A stretch of 40,135 nucleotides of DNA, from contig CANMLG010000013.1 in NCBI GenBank assembly GCA_947498765.1, forward strand, positions 1 through 40,135, written 5' to 3'. Positions 17,434-25,595 of the stretch are shown piece after piece. Every line of letters starts with the position of its first letter. Position 1 is the first letter of the stretch. The translations under genes were made by a program, and so were the position numbers. Under the pieces are notes generated by a model. That model searched no databases and was not told where the DNA came from. It worked only from the letters and a program-made list of their open reading frames with translations. The stretch is from an uncultured Aquimarina sp. GTDB taxonomy: Bacteria; Bacteroidota; Bacteroidia; Flavobacteriales; Flavobacteriaceae.

Positions 17434-17464
17434 TTGTGTACTTCATGTAGGGCAAGTATATTTG
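17434..17464 (+). promoter_or_regulatory. Promoter of the cyclophilin-FKBP gene
   Basis: TTG (17434-17436), 20 bases, then TATATTTG (17457-17464), matching the Bacteroidota consensus, 44 bases before the ATG. Confidence 0.7.
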
Positions 17465-17508
17465 CAACTTGTAATACCAATTTTATAATATCATAACAAT
17501 CAAGTAGT

Positions 17509-18441
17509 ATGCAAAACGGATTATACGCTAAATTCAACACTACAAAAGGAGCGATTTTAGTCAATTTAGAGTTTGAAAAAACACCAGGAACAGTAGGTAA
17601 TTTTGTGGCTTTAGCAGAAGGGAATTTAGAAAATTCAGCTAAACCTCAAGGGGAAAAATATTATGATGGATTGAAGTTCCACCGTGTAATTCCTGATTTT
17701 ATGATACAAGGAGGCTGTCCTCAAGGAACAGGAACAGGAAATCCTGGTTATAAATTTGATGATGAGATTCATCCAGATTTAAAACACAGTGGTCCTGGGA
17801 TATTATCAATGGCAAATGCAGGTCCTGGAACAAATGGGAGTCAGTTTTTTATAACACATGTTGAAACTGCATGGTTAGATGGCAAGCATACTGTTTTTGG
17901 AAATGTAGTTGAGGGTCAGGATATCGTTAATGTTATTGCACAAGGAGATGCTATTGAAAGTTTGGAAATTGTAAGAGTAGGAGCAGAAGCAGAAGCTTTT
18001 AATGCCGTAGAAGCATTTAGACTATTTAATGGAGCAAAAGCAGAAAGAGAAGCGGCAGCAAATAAAGAAGCAGAAGCTTTGATAGCTGATTTAGCAGCTG
18101 GTTTTGATAAAACTGATAGTGGATTGCATTATAAGGTAATCAATAAAGGAAGTGGAGCGCAAGCAGAAAAGGGAAAAACAGTATCGGTACACTATAAAGG
18201 ATCATTGCCAGATGGTACAGTATTTGACTCTTCATATAAACGTAATGAGCCTATTGATTTTCCATTAGGAATGGGGCATGTAATTGCTGGTTGGGACGAA
18301 GGTATCGCATTATTACAAGTAGGTGATAAAGCACGTTTTGTAATTCCCCCACATATCGCATATGGAGCACAAGGAGCAGGAGGAGTAATTCCACCAAACG
18401 CAACCTTGGTTTTTGATGTTGAATTAATGGATGTAAAATAG
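17509..18441 (+). CDS. Peptidylprolyl isomerase, cyclophilin-FKBP fusion
   Basis: A 310-residue protein fusing two unrelated prolyl isomerase domains. Residues about 5-165 are cyclophilin ([36 protein letters not shown]). A helical Ala/Glu-rich linker follows (about 166-200). Residues about 205-309 are FKBP ([66 protein letters not shown]). It has no signal peptide, so it is a cytoplasmic folding factor. Such fusions are known from Flavobacteriia. Own promoter and strong terminator. Confidence 0.95.
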   Translation: MQNGLYAKFNTTKGAILVNLEFEKTPGTVGNFVALAEGNLENSAKPQGEKYYDGLKFHRVIPDFMIQGGCPQGTGTGNPGYKFDDEIHPDLKHSGPGILSMANAGPGTNGSQFFITHVETAWLDGKHTVFGNVVEGQDIVNVIAQGDAIESLEIVRVGAEAEAFNAVEAFRLFNGAKAEREAAANKEAEALIADLAAGFDKTDSGLHYKVINKGSGAQAEKGKTVSVHYKGSLPDGTVFDSSYKRNEPIDFPLGMGHVIAGWDEGIALLQVGDKARFVIPPHIAYGAQGAGGVIPPNATLVFDVELMDVK

Positions 18442-18460
18442 TTCATTAATTAGTTAAAAT

Positions 18461-18504
18461 AAAAAAGGTCCTTTAGAAGCTTAGTTTCTAAAGGACCTTT
18501 TTTT
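18461..18504 (+). terminator. Strong rho-independent terminator
   Basis: Sixteen-base perfect arms AAAAGGTCCTTTAGAA (18463-18478) and TTCTAAAGGACCTTTT (18486-18501) with a 7-base loop and flanking A/T runs. Confidence 0.92.
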
Positions 18505-18557
18505 AGGACTAATTTTTAGTCCAATTATAAATCAGATCATTGTTTTATATGAATATG

Positions 18558-18735
18558 TTAAACTCGAATTATGCATTGAAACTTTATCATGAGGCTGTGA
18601 TATACAATAAATACTAGTGTTTTCTTAATTTCAGCATAGCACGGTTATGGTTAAATTAAAAAATACAGTTTACGATAGTATTTGAAGTAGATCACAGGCG
18701 TAATAGATTTTTTAATGCCTAATCTGATTTAAATG
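18558..18735 (-). repeat. Copy of the dispersed inverted-repeat element, minus orientation
   Basis: Read on the minus strand, the core aatttaaccataaccgtgct and gctgaaattaagaaaa match aatttaaccatagcgatgct and ctgaaattgagaaag of the copy at 20830. The end at 18558-18580 (AACTCGAATTATGCATTGAA) corresponds to its right end. The other end near 18712-18733 (TTAATGCCTAAT, then GATTTAAA) resembles the left end. The element is about 178 bases, with no coding capacity. Confidence 0.6.
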
Positions 18736-18839
18736 TAAAGCATATATTTACAGTGTTTTAGATGATTCACTTTTAAGCCTTTTATTTCAGCTTCACTTAT
18801 ATTTTGTTGTAAATAGGAGTTCTATGGTTGTTAATTTGT

Positions 18840-18869
18840 AATGAGTAAACACTTTAGTGTTTACTCATT
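18840..18869. promoter_or_regulatory. Perfect 13-base hairpin before the repeat-protein gene
   Basis: AATGAGTAAACAC (18840-18852), loop TTTA, GTGTTTACTCATT (18857-18869). It lies 28 bases before the ATG at 18898. It has no T run on either side, so it is more likely an operator or a 5'-leader stem-loop than a terminator. Confidence 0.6.
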
Positions 18870-18897
18870 ATTATTAACTAAAATCAAAACTTTTATT

Positions 18898-20829
18898 ATG
18901 AAAACACAATTATGTAAACTGGGCTTATTACTCATGTCTTCGTTATTGAGCATGAATGCCATAGCGCAAGCAGATCCAGAATTAACTATGGTGGACACTG
19001 CGACTAATAATGTCACAGTAACTAATTTAGGTAATGCTAGTATCGATGTGAGTAATTATTGGGTGTGCTTAGGACCAAACCAATATGGGCAACTTACTAA
19101 TTTAGGTATTGTAACTGGTGATTATATGTTGAATGCAGGGGAAGCAGTTACGTTTACTTTTCCAACTATTGCAGCAGAAAATGCAGATGGAGCTGGTGGC
19201 TTAGGATTATTTTCAACAAATAGTTTTGGTTCTACAGATTCGGATGTTTATGTTGATTACATGCAATGGGGAGCGGCAGATCAAGATCGATCAGCTCAAG
19301 CAGTAACTGCAGAGATTTGGGATAGTGCCGACGATTTTATTTCGTGTCCTTCTCCATATGTTTCCACTACATCAGGGAGCAATGCAATTGCTTGGGGCGA
19401 AGCTGCAGCAGGAACTATAGCTATTGATGCTGATGCAACAACCACATCTAATGGAACAACTGCTGTAGATACAGGTACCAATACAGCTATTATTTGTATT
19501 GATGCTTTAGGGGCACCAGTGCATGTTACTAAAATGGATTATCAATTAGAGGCATCTTATCGTTATGTTATTACAGATGATGAAAATAAAATTTTAAATA
19601 TTGCCGATACCGATGAATTAGATCTTACCATTGCAGGAGTAGGAACATGCCGAATTTGGGGCTGGTCGTACCGTGGAACTCCTGATAATGGAGCGGGTTT
19701 TATAGATGGTCCTTTAGCGGATTTAGAAGCTGTAAACTGCTCAGATATTACGGATAATTGGGTAACCGTAGTTAGAGTTGCTCCCGAAGCAGGAACTATA
19801 GCCATTGATGCTGATGCAACAACGACATCTAATGGCACTACAGCAGTAGATACAGATACCAATACAGCTATTATTTGTATTGATGCTTTAGGCTCACCAG
19901 TACATGTTATCAAAAGTGGAGAAGAAACAAATCTTTCCTATCGTTATGTTATTACAGATGATCAAAATAAAATTTTAAATATTGCCGATACCGATGAATT
20001 AGATCTTACCATTGCAGGAGTAGGAACATGCCGAATTTGGGGCTGGTCGTACCGTGGAACTCCTGATAATGGAGCGGGTTTTATAGATGGTCCTTTAGCG
20101 GATTTAGAAGCTGAAAACTGCTCAGATATTACGGATAATTGGGTAACTGTAGTTAGAGTTGCTCCCGAGGCAGGAACGGTATCAATTGATGTAGATAATA
20201 CTAGTGATGCCAATGGAACAACGCTTATTAATGCAGCCGGTAATACAGCAACAATTCTTGTAAAAGACAGTCAGCCAAATCCTATCATAATTGCACAAAC
20301 TGGAGGAGAGCCAAATCTTTCATATCGATATGTAATAACAGATGATGCAGATACTATTTTAAATATTGTAGGTACTAATGAAATCGATTTAAATGATGTT
20401 GCAGCAGGAACCTGTCGCGTTTGGGGATGGTCATACCGAGGAACTCCAAATAACGGATTAGATTTTGTTGGATCTCCAATAGCTGATCTTGATGCTGTAA
20501 ATTGCTCTGATATTTCAAGCAACTGGGTAACCATAATTCGTACAGAAGATGAAACAACATTATCTGTTAACGATGCTATATTGGAAAATATAGAAATTCA
20601 ACTATTTCCAAATCCTACAGCAGATACGCTAAGGCTTTCAGGTGATGAGTTAGCAAATGGATATTCAGTAAGTGTATACAGCATGGGTGGGCAACTTATT
20701 ATGCAGGCAGAGTATTCTCAAGCTACAAATGCAATTGATGTTACTGGGCTTAGTAATGGTGTCTATTTAGTAGAAATTTCAGATGAAAATTCTGGCAGTA
20801 GTATTGTAAAACAATTTGTTAAAAATTAA
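18898..20829 (+). CDS. T9SS-secreted protein with three 127-residue repeats
   Basis: The 643-residue protein begins at 18898; the frame opens earlier (18841), but only this ATG gives the signal peptide MKTQLCKLGLLLMSSLLSMN, AIAQ. Residues about 25-170 resemble a lamin-tail-like beta domain (NVTVTNLGNASIDVSNYWVC). Three repeats follow, starting at codons for AGT at 19408, 19789 and 20170, each 381 bases (127 residues) and containing YRYVITDD, CRIWGWSYRGTPDNG and NWVT. The tail (about 570-643) is a T9SS type A sorting domain (LFPNPTADTLRLSG). It is probably a cell-surface or extracellular protein of adhesive type; no enzyme motif is seen. Confidence 0.8.
   Translation: MKTQLCKLGLLLMSSLLSMNAIAQADPELTMVDTATNNVTVTNLGNASIDVSNYWVCLGPNQYGQLTNLGIVTGDYMLNAGEAVTFTFPTIAAENADGAGGLGLFSTNSFGSTDSDVYVDYMQWGAADQDRSAQAVTAEIWDSADDFISCPSPYVSTTSGSNAIAWGEAAAGTIAIDADATTTSNGTTAVDTGTNTAIICIDALGAPVHVTKMDYQLEASYRYVITDDENKILNIADTDELDLTIAGVGTCRIWGWSYRGTPDNGAGFIDGPLADLEAVNCSDITDNWVTVVRVAPEAGTIAIDADATTTSNGTTAVDTDTNTAIICIDALGSPVHVIKSGEETNLSYRYVITDDQNKILNIADTDELDLTIAGVGTCRIWGWSYRGTPDNGAGFIDGPLADLEAENCSDITDNWVTVVRVAPEAGTVSIDVDNTSDANGTTLINAAGNTATILVKDSQPNPIIIAQTGGEPNLSYRYVITDDADTILNIVGTNEIDLNDVAAGTCRVWGWSYRGTPNNGLDFVGSPIADLDAVNCSDISSNWVTIIRTEDETTLSVNDAILENIEIQLFPNPTADTLRLSGDELANGYSVSVYSMGGQLIMQAEYSQATNAIDVTGLSNGVYLVEISDENSGSSIVKQFVKN
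19408..20550 (+). repeat. Three tandem 381-base coding repeats
   Basis: Units begin at 19408, 19789 and 20170. Units 1 and 2 share a long nearly identical block (19558-19734 and 19938-20114 differ at only one or two bases) while their first thirds differ at several codon positions. Unit 3 is clearly diverged. This patchwork suggests recent duplication or gene conversion. Confidence 0.9.
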
Positions 20830-21062
20830 TTTAACCCCAATTATGCATTAGAAAATTTATTACGTTATGAAATCACTTCAAAAACAAACACTTTGTTGCA
20901 CTTTTCAATTTAACCATAGCGATGCTATTCTGAAATTGAGAAAGTATTTCACCACAACAGCTGGCTCTTTCATAACAAGCCAAACCTTTGGCTTGACATT
21001 TCTGCCCTATTGTGCTTTAATACCTCATTGCAAAGTTCTAGTGCATAACCCGGGCTTAAGTT
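20830..21062 (+). repeat. Complete copy of the dispersed inverted-repeat element
   Basis: The left end AACCCCAATTATGCATTAGA (from about 20834) and right end TTCTAGTGCATAACCCGGGC (about 21037-21056) are imperfect inverted repeats. The core holds ATAGC-GAT-GCTAT and the hairpin CAAGCCAAA-CC-TTTGGCTTG (20979-20998). The right 79 bases recur at 1-79, and other parts recur at 4128 and 18558. A 65-codon frame crosses it but reads like noise. Its shape is that of a MITE or other small non-autonomous element. Confidence 0.7.
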
Positions 21063-21065
21063 AAT

Positions 21066-21106
21066 TTTTTAAACTCCCAAGGATTAATTTCTTGGGAGTT
21101 TTTTAG
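21066..21106. terminator. Bidirectional terminator
   Basis: AACTCCCAAG (21072-21081) pairs perfectly with CTTGGGAGTT (21091-21100), with T runs on the plus strand and A/T-rich sequence on the other. It separates convergent transcripts, including the end of the large minus-strand cluster. Confidence 0.85.
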
Positions 21107-21151
21107 TTTAGATTAGATTCAAAAATGAGCTCATTTGAAAAAATTACTCTA

Positions 21152-22336
21152 TTAATTGAATCGATTACTTCTTAATATGTTTTTAAATTGATTCTTTAAA
21201 TCTTCACCCGAATCGTAAATCATTTGTTCATTGCTAGGAAAGGGAATTTCTTCGCTACCAATTAGGCTTAAATGGGTTTCATTTAGGGCTCTGGTATCTC
21301 CCTTATAATTCGCATGTATATGTTCAAAAATTGTCGTTGTATTCAAAGGGTAGCTATCCAAGAGTTGTTGCGTGTTGTTATCAATAAGTTTTACAGTAGC
21401 CTTTACATTGGCATTTTTGTATTGTTGTAACTCATGATATTCGCAAATAGCTTTTTCTTTAGTTTCAATTATAATTTTTTGTTTATGTTCATCTAAAACA
21501 AAATTCCCATCCTTATCAAGTAAATATTCTTCATTTACAATTTCTTTTTCATAAGTATGATGTGTTTCTTTAATCCTTTCGGGAGAAATTAGAATCTCGT
21601 TAAAAAGAAATAAAATGCTATAATCATATGAAGTATTTGCCATTTTATTGGTGTGGAATGCTGACCAAAAGCTGTTCAAATCATAGGTTTGTATGTTTAA
21701 TAAATCATTCTCTAAGTTTTTAGGTATAATTTGATTGGTATTATTGATTAATGAAATCAATACATATTCAATACCATTAGTATGTGATTTATCAAGTAAA
21801 GCACGTGTGTTGTTATAATTAGGATAAATTGATTCCAAGTAAGATAAAGTTTCATGGGTGTTTCTGAAATCATTTTTATTTTTTGCATTTTTAAATGCCG
21901 TAGTTCCATCCTTAAATAAAAATGCAGCTAAGTTTTTTTTACTTTCAATAATCTCATTGGTATAATTAGAAAATTCAAAAACAGCTTTTTTAGAACTATT
22001 TAAATAGTGTAATGGTAGTAAAGGTTTAATGCGTTCTTGCCTATGTCTTAGTTTTAAATAGGTATGATAAATTTCGTCTAGATTAGTTGGATTGTTTTCT
22101 TGTGTTAAAAAATCAATTCGGTTTAAATCTTTAGAACTCGCTTTTTTAAAGGCATCCTCAAGTATGGTAATATAAGCCTGCTTTTTTTTACTTGTTTTAT
22201 TTCGCGATAATTTATCAATAGCTTTTTCAATAGAGTTATCATAATCACCTTGTGATAACGACTTTTGTGTGTTTTTAACTCCACTGCACGAAATAGCAAA
22301 TAGAATAGTAGCAATTAATAGTATACATTTTTTCAT
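21152..22336 (-). CDS. TPR-like lipoprotein
   Basis: The 394-residue protein starts with a lipoprotein signal (MKKCILLIATILFAISCSG, lipid cysteine at position 17). It is largely alpha-helical with repeat-like helical pairs (YDNSIEKAIDKLSRNKTSKK, ILEDAFKKA, HETLSYLESIYPNYNNTRAL), so TPR-like scaffolding is likely. The last third has a beta-rich part (ANVKATVKLIDNNTQQLLDS). It is the last gene of the large cluster, 55 bases after the K+ channel gene. Proposed role: an envelope partner of the system. No enzyme motif. Confidence 0.7.
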   Translation of the reverse strand: MKKCILLIATILFAISCSGVKNTQKSLSQGDYDNSIEKAIDKLSRNKTSKKKQAYITILEDAFKKASSKDLNRIDFLTQENNPTNLDEIYHTYLKLRHRQERIKPLLPLHYLNSSKKAVFEFSNYTNEIIESKKNLAAFLFKDGTTAFKNAKNKNDFRNTHETLSYLESIYPNYNNTRALLDKSHTNGIEYVLISLINNTNQIIPKNLENDLLNIQTYDLNSFWSAFHTNKMANTSYDYSILFLFNEILISPERIKETHHTYEKEIVNEEYLLDKDGNFVLDEHKQKIIIETKEKAICEYHELQQYKNANVKATVKLIDNNTQQLLDSYPLNTTTIFEHIHANYKGDTRALNETHLSLIGSEEIPFPSNEQMIYDSGEDLKNQFKNILRSNRFN

Positions 22337-22391
22337 TAGTTGGTCTTTGTGTAAATTTATTCAAAAGCTATGCCAATTGTGTTTGATATGC

Positions 22392-23402
22392 TTACCCAAC
22401 AATCAATTCTTTTTGCATTCCATTAGCCATATAAATCAAAATATCTTCAGCTTGGATAATAAATTCATTGGAAGGATTTTTAATAAGTTGACCTTTACGG
22501 CTTACGGCGAGTAGCACAATGTTATTTTGTTCTTTTTGTTCAATAAAGGTTGAGGTATAATTTTTTCCTACCAAAGGAGAATTAGAACTAAGTTTAGTTT
22601 CGCAAATATCTAAATCAGCAGCAGAATTGGAAGTGGATATTAAATCTTCGGTCAGCAAAGCCACATTGGGTTCAAACACATAACTGGCAATAAATTTAGA
22701 AATAATCTCTTTACGCGGAATAATGTATTGGATTCCTAAGTAATTAAAAGATTCTTTTAATTCAATATTTTCAATGGCAACTACACATTTTAAATCTTCG
22801 TATTTCTTTTTTAGACTAATGGAGTAGACAAGCGTATCTGTGTCACTATCAAAATTTATATATACTCGTTTGGAGTTTTTAATATTCACTTTTTCAAGAC
22901 TTTCAAAATCGTTTAATTCTGTTTGTAATACAAAGCATTTTTTACTATCATACAATTGCTTTATTTGTTTTAAATCTTCTTCATTATCAATCACAACAGC
23001 TAATGGTTCTTTGGCTTTTACTATCTGTTCTGCTACTTGTTTCGAAAATGAATTCCAACCAATAATAACACAGTGATTTGAAATTTTTGTTCCTAAAAGT
23101 CCCATTTCTTTATTTTTTAAATATCGTTTAATTCTCACATTCAATTCGGTAAGCAAGTACCCCAAAATCCCTAAACTTCCAATAACAAACAAAAAGCCAA
23201 TTAACCTTCCCCAAAAGGTAACGGGATAAAAATCTCCATAACCTACAGTAGTTAGTGTCACTAATGAGTACCAATAGGCATCTGCTAGGTTGGTAATATT
23301 TCCTTCTGGAAAATCGGATTCAACAATATAGAGTTGATACACTAAAAAGTTATAGCCTAAGAGCGTGCCTAAAAAAGCGAGTATTTTTTTAGTGTTTAAC
23401 AT
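22392..23402 (-). CDS. Potassium channel with TrkA-N and TrkA-C (RCK) domains
   Basis: A 336-residue membrane protein. Two membrane helices enclose a pore loop with the selectivity filter TTVGYGDF (about residues 51-58). They are followed by a cytoplasmic RCK part: a Rossmann TrkA-N domain starting at HCVIIGWNSFSKQ (about 110) and a TrkA-C domain (about 265-336). It would conduct K+ under control of a nucleotide or ion ligand. Its start overlaps the end of the AdoMet decarboxylase gene by 7 bases (translational coupling), so the channel is tied to the polyamine genes. Confidence 0.92.
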   Translation of the reverse strand: MLNTKKILAFLGTLLGYNFLVYQLYIVESDFPEGNITNLADAYWYSLVTLTTVGYGDFYPVTFWGRLIGFLFVIGSLGILGYLLTELNVRIKRYLKNKEMGLLGTKISNHCVIIGWNSFSKQVAEQIVKAKEPLAVVIDNEEDLKQIKQLYDSKKCFVLQTELNDFESLEKVNIKNSKRVYINFDSDTDTLVYSISLKKKYEDLKCVVAIENIELKESFNYLGIQYIIPRKEIISKFIASYVFEPNVALLTEDLISTSNSAADLDICETKLSSNSPLVGKNYTSTFIEQKEQNNIVLLAVSRKGQLIKNPSNEFIIQAEDILIYMANGMQKELIVG

Positions 23403-23698
23403 AAAGAATGTAGCTTTTTGAATAGCTCTAGTTTTTCAAGGTTACAACTACTCAATTCAATATAACTTTTATTGTTTTCAGGAAAGGTATGTATGGCTAA
23501 ATGACTTTCGGCTAAAAGCCAAAAGCATGTGTAGCCTTGCGTATCAAAATGATGTTCGGTAAAGTTGATAATGGTAAAACCACTATCGATTAATTGCTTA
23601 TCGAATATTTTTTTTAAGCGGTCGGGTTGCGTTTCATTTACCCACAATTGATGATTGTAAATTTGAGCTTCGATTTCTTTATATTTTATATCCATCAT
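23396..23698 (-). CDS. speD: S-adenosylmethionine decarboxylase (prokaryotic class)
   Basis: The 100-residue protein (start at ATG 23698; the longer frame begins with TTG) has the self-cleavage and active-site motif ESHLAIHTFPE, with the pyruvoyl-forming Ser at residue 65, and YIELSSC with the conserved active-site Cys. Upstream is FTEHHFDTQGYTCFWLLAE. It produces decarboxylated AdoMet, the aminopropyl donor for spermidine-type polyamines. It lies between the aminopropyltransferase and the channel; a 337-base gap with repeats separates it from the former. Confidence 0.88.
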   Translation of the reverse strand: MMDIKYKEIEAQIYNHQLWVNETQPDRLKKIFDKQLIDSGFTIINFTEHHFDTQGYTCFWLLAESHLAIHTFPENNKSYIELSSCNLEKLELFKKLHSLC

Positions 23699-23887
23699 TC
23701 TTGTTTTGAATCCCAATTAAATTTAGAAATATTCAATGTTATTTCTATTATTTCACGTTCTAGTTTGTTAAGTTATTCTAAATACACTTTTCGATATTTT
23801 ATAACAAAAAAAACACTAGAATCAACACTTCATTTTAATTATAAAAAAAGTTAAAATACTGAGTTCAGCATCATTTTATTCAACTGT

Positions 23888-23945
23888 CAAAATTGTCAAT
23901 TCGAGTGATTTTCGTTAGAAAATTGTATCGAGAAGGGCAATTTTG
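23888..23945. repeat. Hairpin-forming intergenic repeat of a flavobacterial type
   Basis: Outer arms CAAAATTG (23888-23895) and CAATTTTG (23938-23945) enclose TTCGAGTGATTTTC and GAAAATTGTATCGAG, which also pair imperfectly. Sequences of the kind TTCGAGTG...TATCGAG recur between genes in many flavobacteria. Only one copy is present here. Confidence 0.5.
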
Positions 23946-23996
23946 CTATGAAAAAGATGTTAAATCTATTTTTTTTATTATATTTTTTCAATTTTA

Positions 23997-24031
23997 CTCA
24001 CAACTCACAACTCACAACTCACAACTCACAA
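23997..24031 (+). repeat. Heptamer array CTCACAA x5
   Basis: Five perfect tandem copies of the 7-base unit CTCACAA, just downstream of the aminopropyltransferase stop codon. Heptamer arrays of this sort are common between genes in flavobacteria. Confidence 0.95.
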
Positions 24032-24035
24032 CCAA

Positions 24036-25595
24036 CTAATACAAATCCCAGTTTCCTTTTAAATAATACTTATACAAAATCGGATGATGTATTTTATTTA
24101 TATCGGTACTATCAATAGTGGTTTTACTAAAAAAAAGATCTTTTCCAAATGAGGTGATTAATTGCATGGCTTCAGTATTAATCCATTCGGTTTTGACGTT
24201 TTTAAAAGTGATGTTTTTTAGCGTATTTTTCAATAGAATAGGATTACTTTTTTTAGTCCCCAAAATCCAACCCCATTCGCCCATAGAAATAATTTGATTA
24301 TGCATGGGCACTGTTTTAAAATTAGCCGATTGCAAGGTATTATTTATACAATTAAATGCTTTGGTGGCAAAATAAGGACTCCCTGCTTGGGTAATAATAA
24401 ACCCATTTGGGCGTAATTTACGATAACAATGCGTATAAAATTCATGTGAGTATAAACGTCCTAATTCAATATTTCGTGGATCGGGTAAATCAATAATAAT
24501 CACATCGTAAAATGAATTGGTGTCTTGTTCTAAATGAGCATAAGCATCCTTATTGTAAATGTTTAGTTTGGAACTGCTCATGGAACCGTTATTGATATTT
24601 ATCAAAACAGGATGATTTTTTCCTAAATCGGTCATTTTTTGATCCAAGTCAACCATATCAATTTTTTGAACGCTTGGGTATTTTAATAGTTCGCGAACGG
24701 CACAGCCATCGCCTCCACCTAAAATTAAAATATCGGTAGGTTTTTGAGCCAATTGCATCACTGGATGCACTAAAGGTTCATGATACATTTCCTCATCAAT
24801 AGTACAAAATTGTAAATTTCCATTAAGGTATAACCAGTGTTCATTTTTCCATTCGGTTAATACAATTTTTTGATACTTGGTTTGTTCGGAAAAAATAACC
24901 TTGTCCTTGTATTTTTTTTGTTCTCCCCACTGAATGATCGGTTTAGTGTATAAAATACCCGAAATTAAGATGCCAAAAGTGGCTAAAAGTAGTGCATTAA
25001 GTTTTTTTAAGCGTGGGAGTTCAATTTTTTCTTTAAAACGAAATAGTACAATAGCAGCTACTAAAAAATTAATAATACCTAATACAAAAGGGGTATATGA
25101 TAAGCCTAAAATAGGCAAACCCACAAAGGCAAAAAATACACCACCTAGTAAACTACCGTAATAGTCTTTTTCAAGAATGGAAGAAATATTGGTTTTTAAA
25201 TCTTCATATTCTTTATTAATGCGAACCACTAAAGGGATTTCTAAGCCAATAAGTAAACCGACAAGCATACTTAAGCTGTAAATCAAAATTTCGTAATAGA
25301 TGGAAAAAGCCGCAATAGTATATACTATAACCGATGAAAAGGCCACGACTAAGGATAGACTCACTTCCAGAATTAAAAAATTCTGAATTAAATTGGCATG
25401 AATTCTTTTACTTAAACGACTTCCTAATCCCATACAAAAAAGCATGAGCGAGACAATCATAGTCCACTGGAAAATGGAGTTTCCAATAAAATAAGTAGCT
25501 AAGGTAGAAAGTACATACTCCGCAACAATCCCTGCAAATCCAGTGGCAAAAATGGCCGCCTTTAAAACAAAAGAGTTGTTTTTTAAAAAGTCCAT
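24036..25595 (-). CDS. speE: Membrane-embedded polyamine aminopropyltransferase (spermidine synthase-like)
   Basis: The 519-residue protein has an N-terminal half with about six to seven membrane helices (residues about 10-215) and a C-terminal spermidine synthase domain. The latter shows LNGNLQFCTIDEEMYHEPLVHP, the AdoMet-site ILGGGDGCAVRELL (about 290-303), the acidic MVDLDQKM, and DLPDPRN...LYSHEFY in place of the usual DPxGPA loop. With decarboxylated AdoMet it would transfer an aminopropyl group, possibly to a membrane-near acceptor. It starts 13 bases inside the DUF350 gene. Such TM-fused forms are typically encoded next to DUF350 and DUF4178 genes. Confidence 0.88.
   Translation of the reverse strand: MDFLKNNSFVLKAAIFATGFAGIVAEYVLSTLATYFIGNSIFQWTMIVSLMLFCMGLGSRLSKRIHANLIQNFLILEVSLSLVVAFSSVIVYTIAAFSIYYEILIYSLSMLVGLLIGLEIPLVVRINKEYEDLKTNISSILEKDYYGSLLGGVFFAFVGLPILGLSYTPFVLGIINFLVAAIVLFRFKEKIELPRLKKLNALLLATFGILISGILYTKPIIQWGEQKKYKDKVIFSEQTKYQKIVLTEWKNEHWLYLNGNLQFCTIDEEMYHEPLVHPVMQLAQKPTDILILGGGDGCAVRELLKYPSVQKIDMVDLDQKMTDLGKNHPVLININNGSMSSSKLNIYNKDAYAHLEQDTNSFYDVIIIDLPDPRNIELGRLYSHEFYTHCYRKLRPNGFIITQAGSPYFATKAFNCINNTLQSANFKTVPMHNQIISMGEWGWILGTKKSNPILLKNTLKNITFKNVKTEWINTEAMQLITSFGKDLFFSKTTIDSTDINKIHHPILYKYYLKGNWDLY

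Larger units (their letters stand above)
23717..24035. other. Gap between speD and the aminopropyltransferase gene with repeats
   Basis: The 319 bases hold a hairpin-forming sequence (23888-23945) and a heptamer array (23997-24031). No coding frame is supported. It may carry a separate promoter for speD and the genes after it, but no TAnnTTTG box was found on the minus strand. Confidence 0.6.

Noticed and set aside
18841..18897. Earlier start for the repeat protein at 18841
   Set aside because: It would begin inside the perfect hairpin and bury the signal peptide; the ATG at 18898 gives a normal leader.
20867..21064. 65-codon open frame crossing the repeat element
   Set aside because: The frame coincides exactly with the repeated element; the other copies break it, and the composition does not look like a protein. 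Better explained as non-coding repeat.
23997..24031. Possible attachment site or CRISPR leader at the CTCACAA array
   Set aside because: Only a short perfect tandem heptamer array, with no integrase or repeat-spacer pattern nearby.
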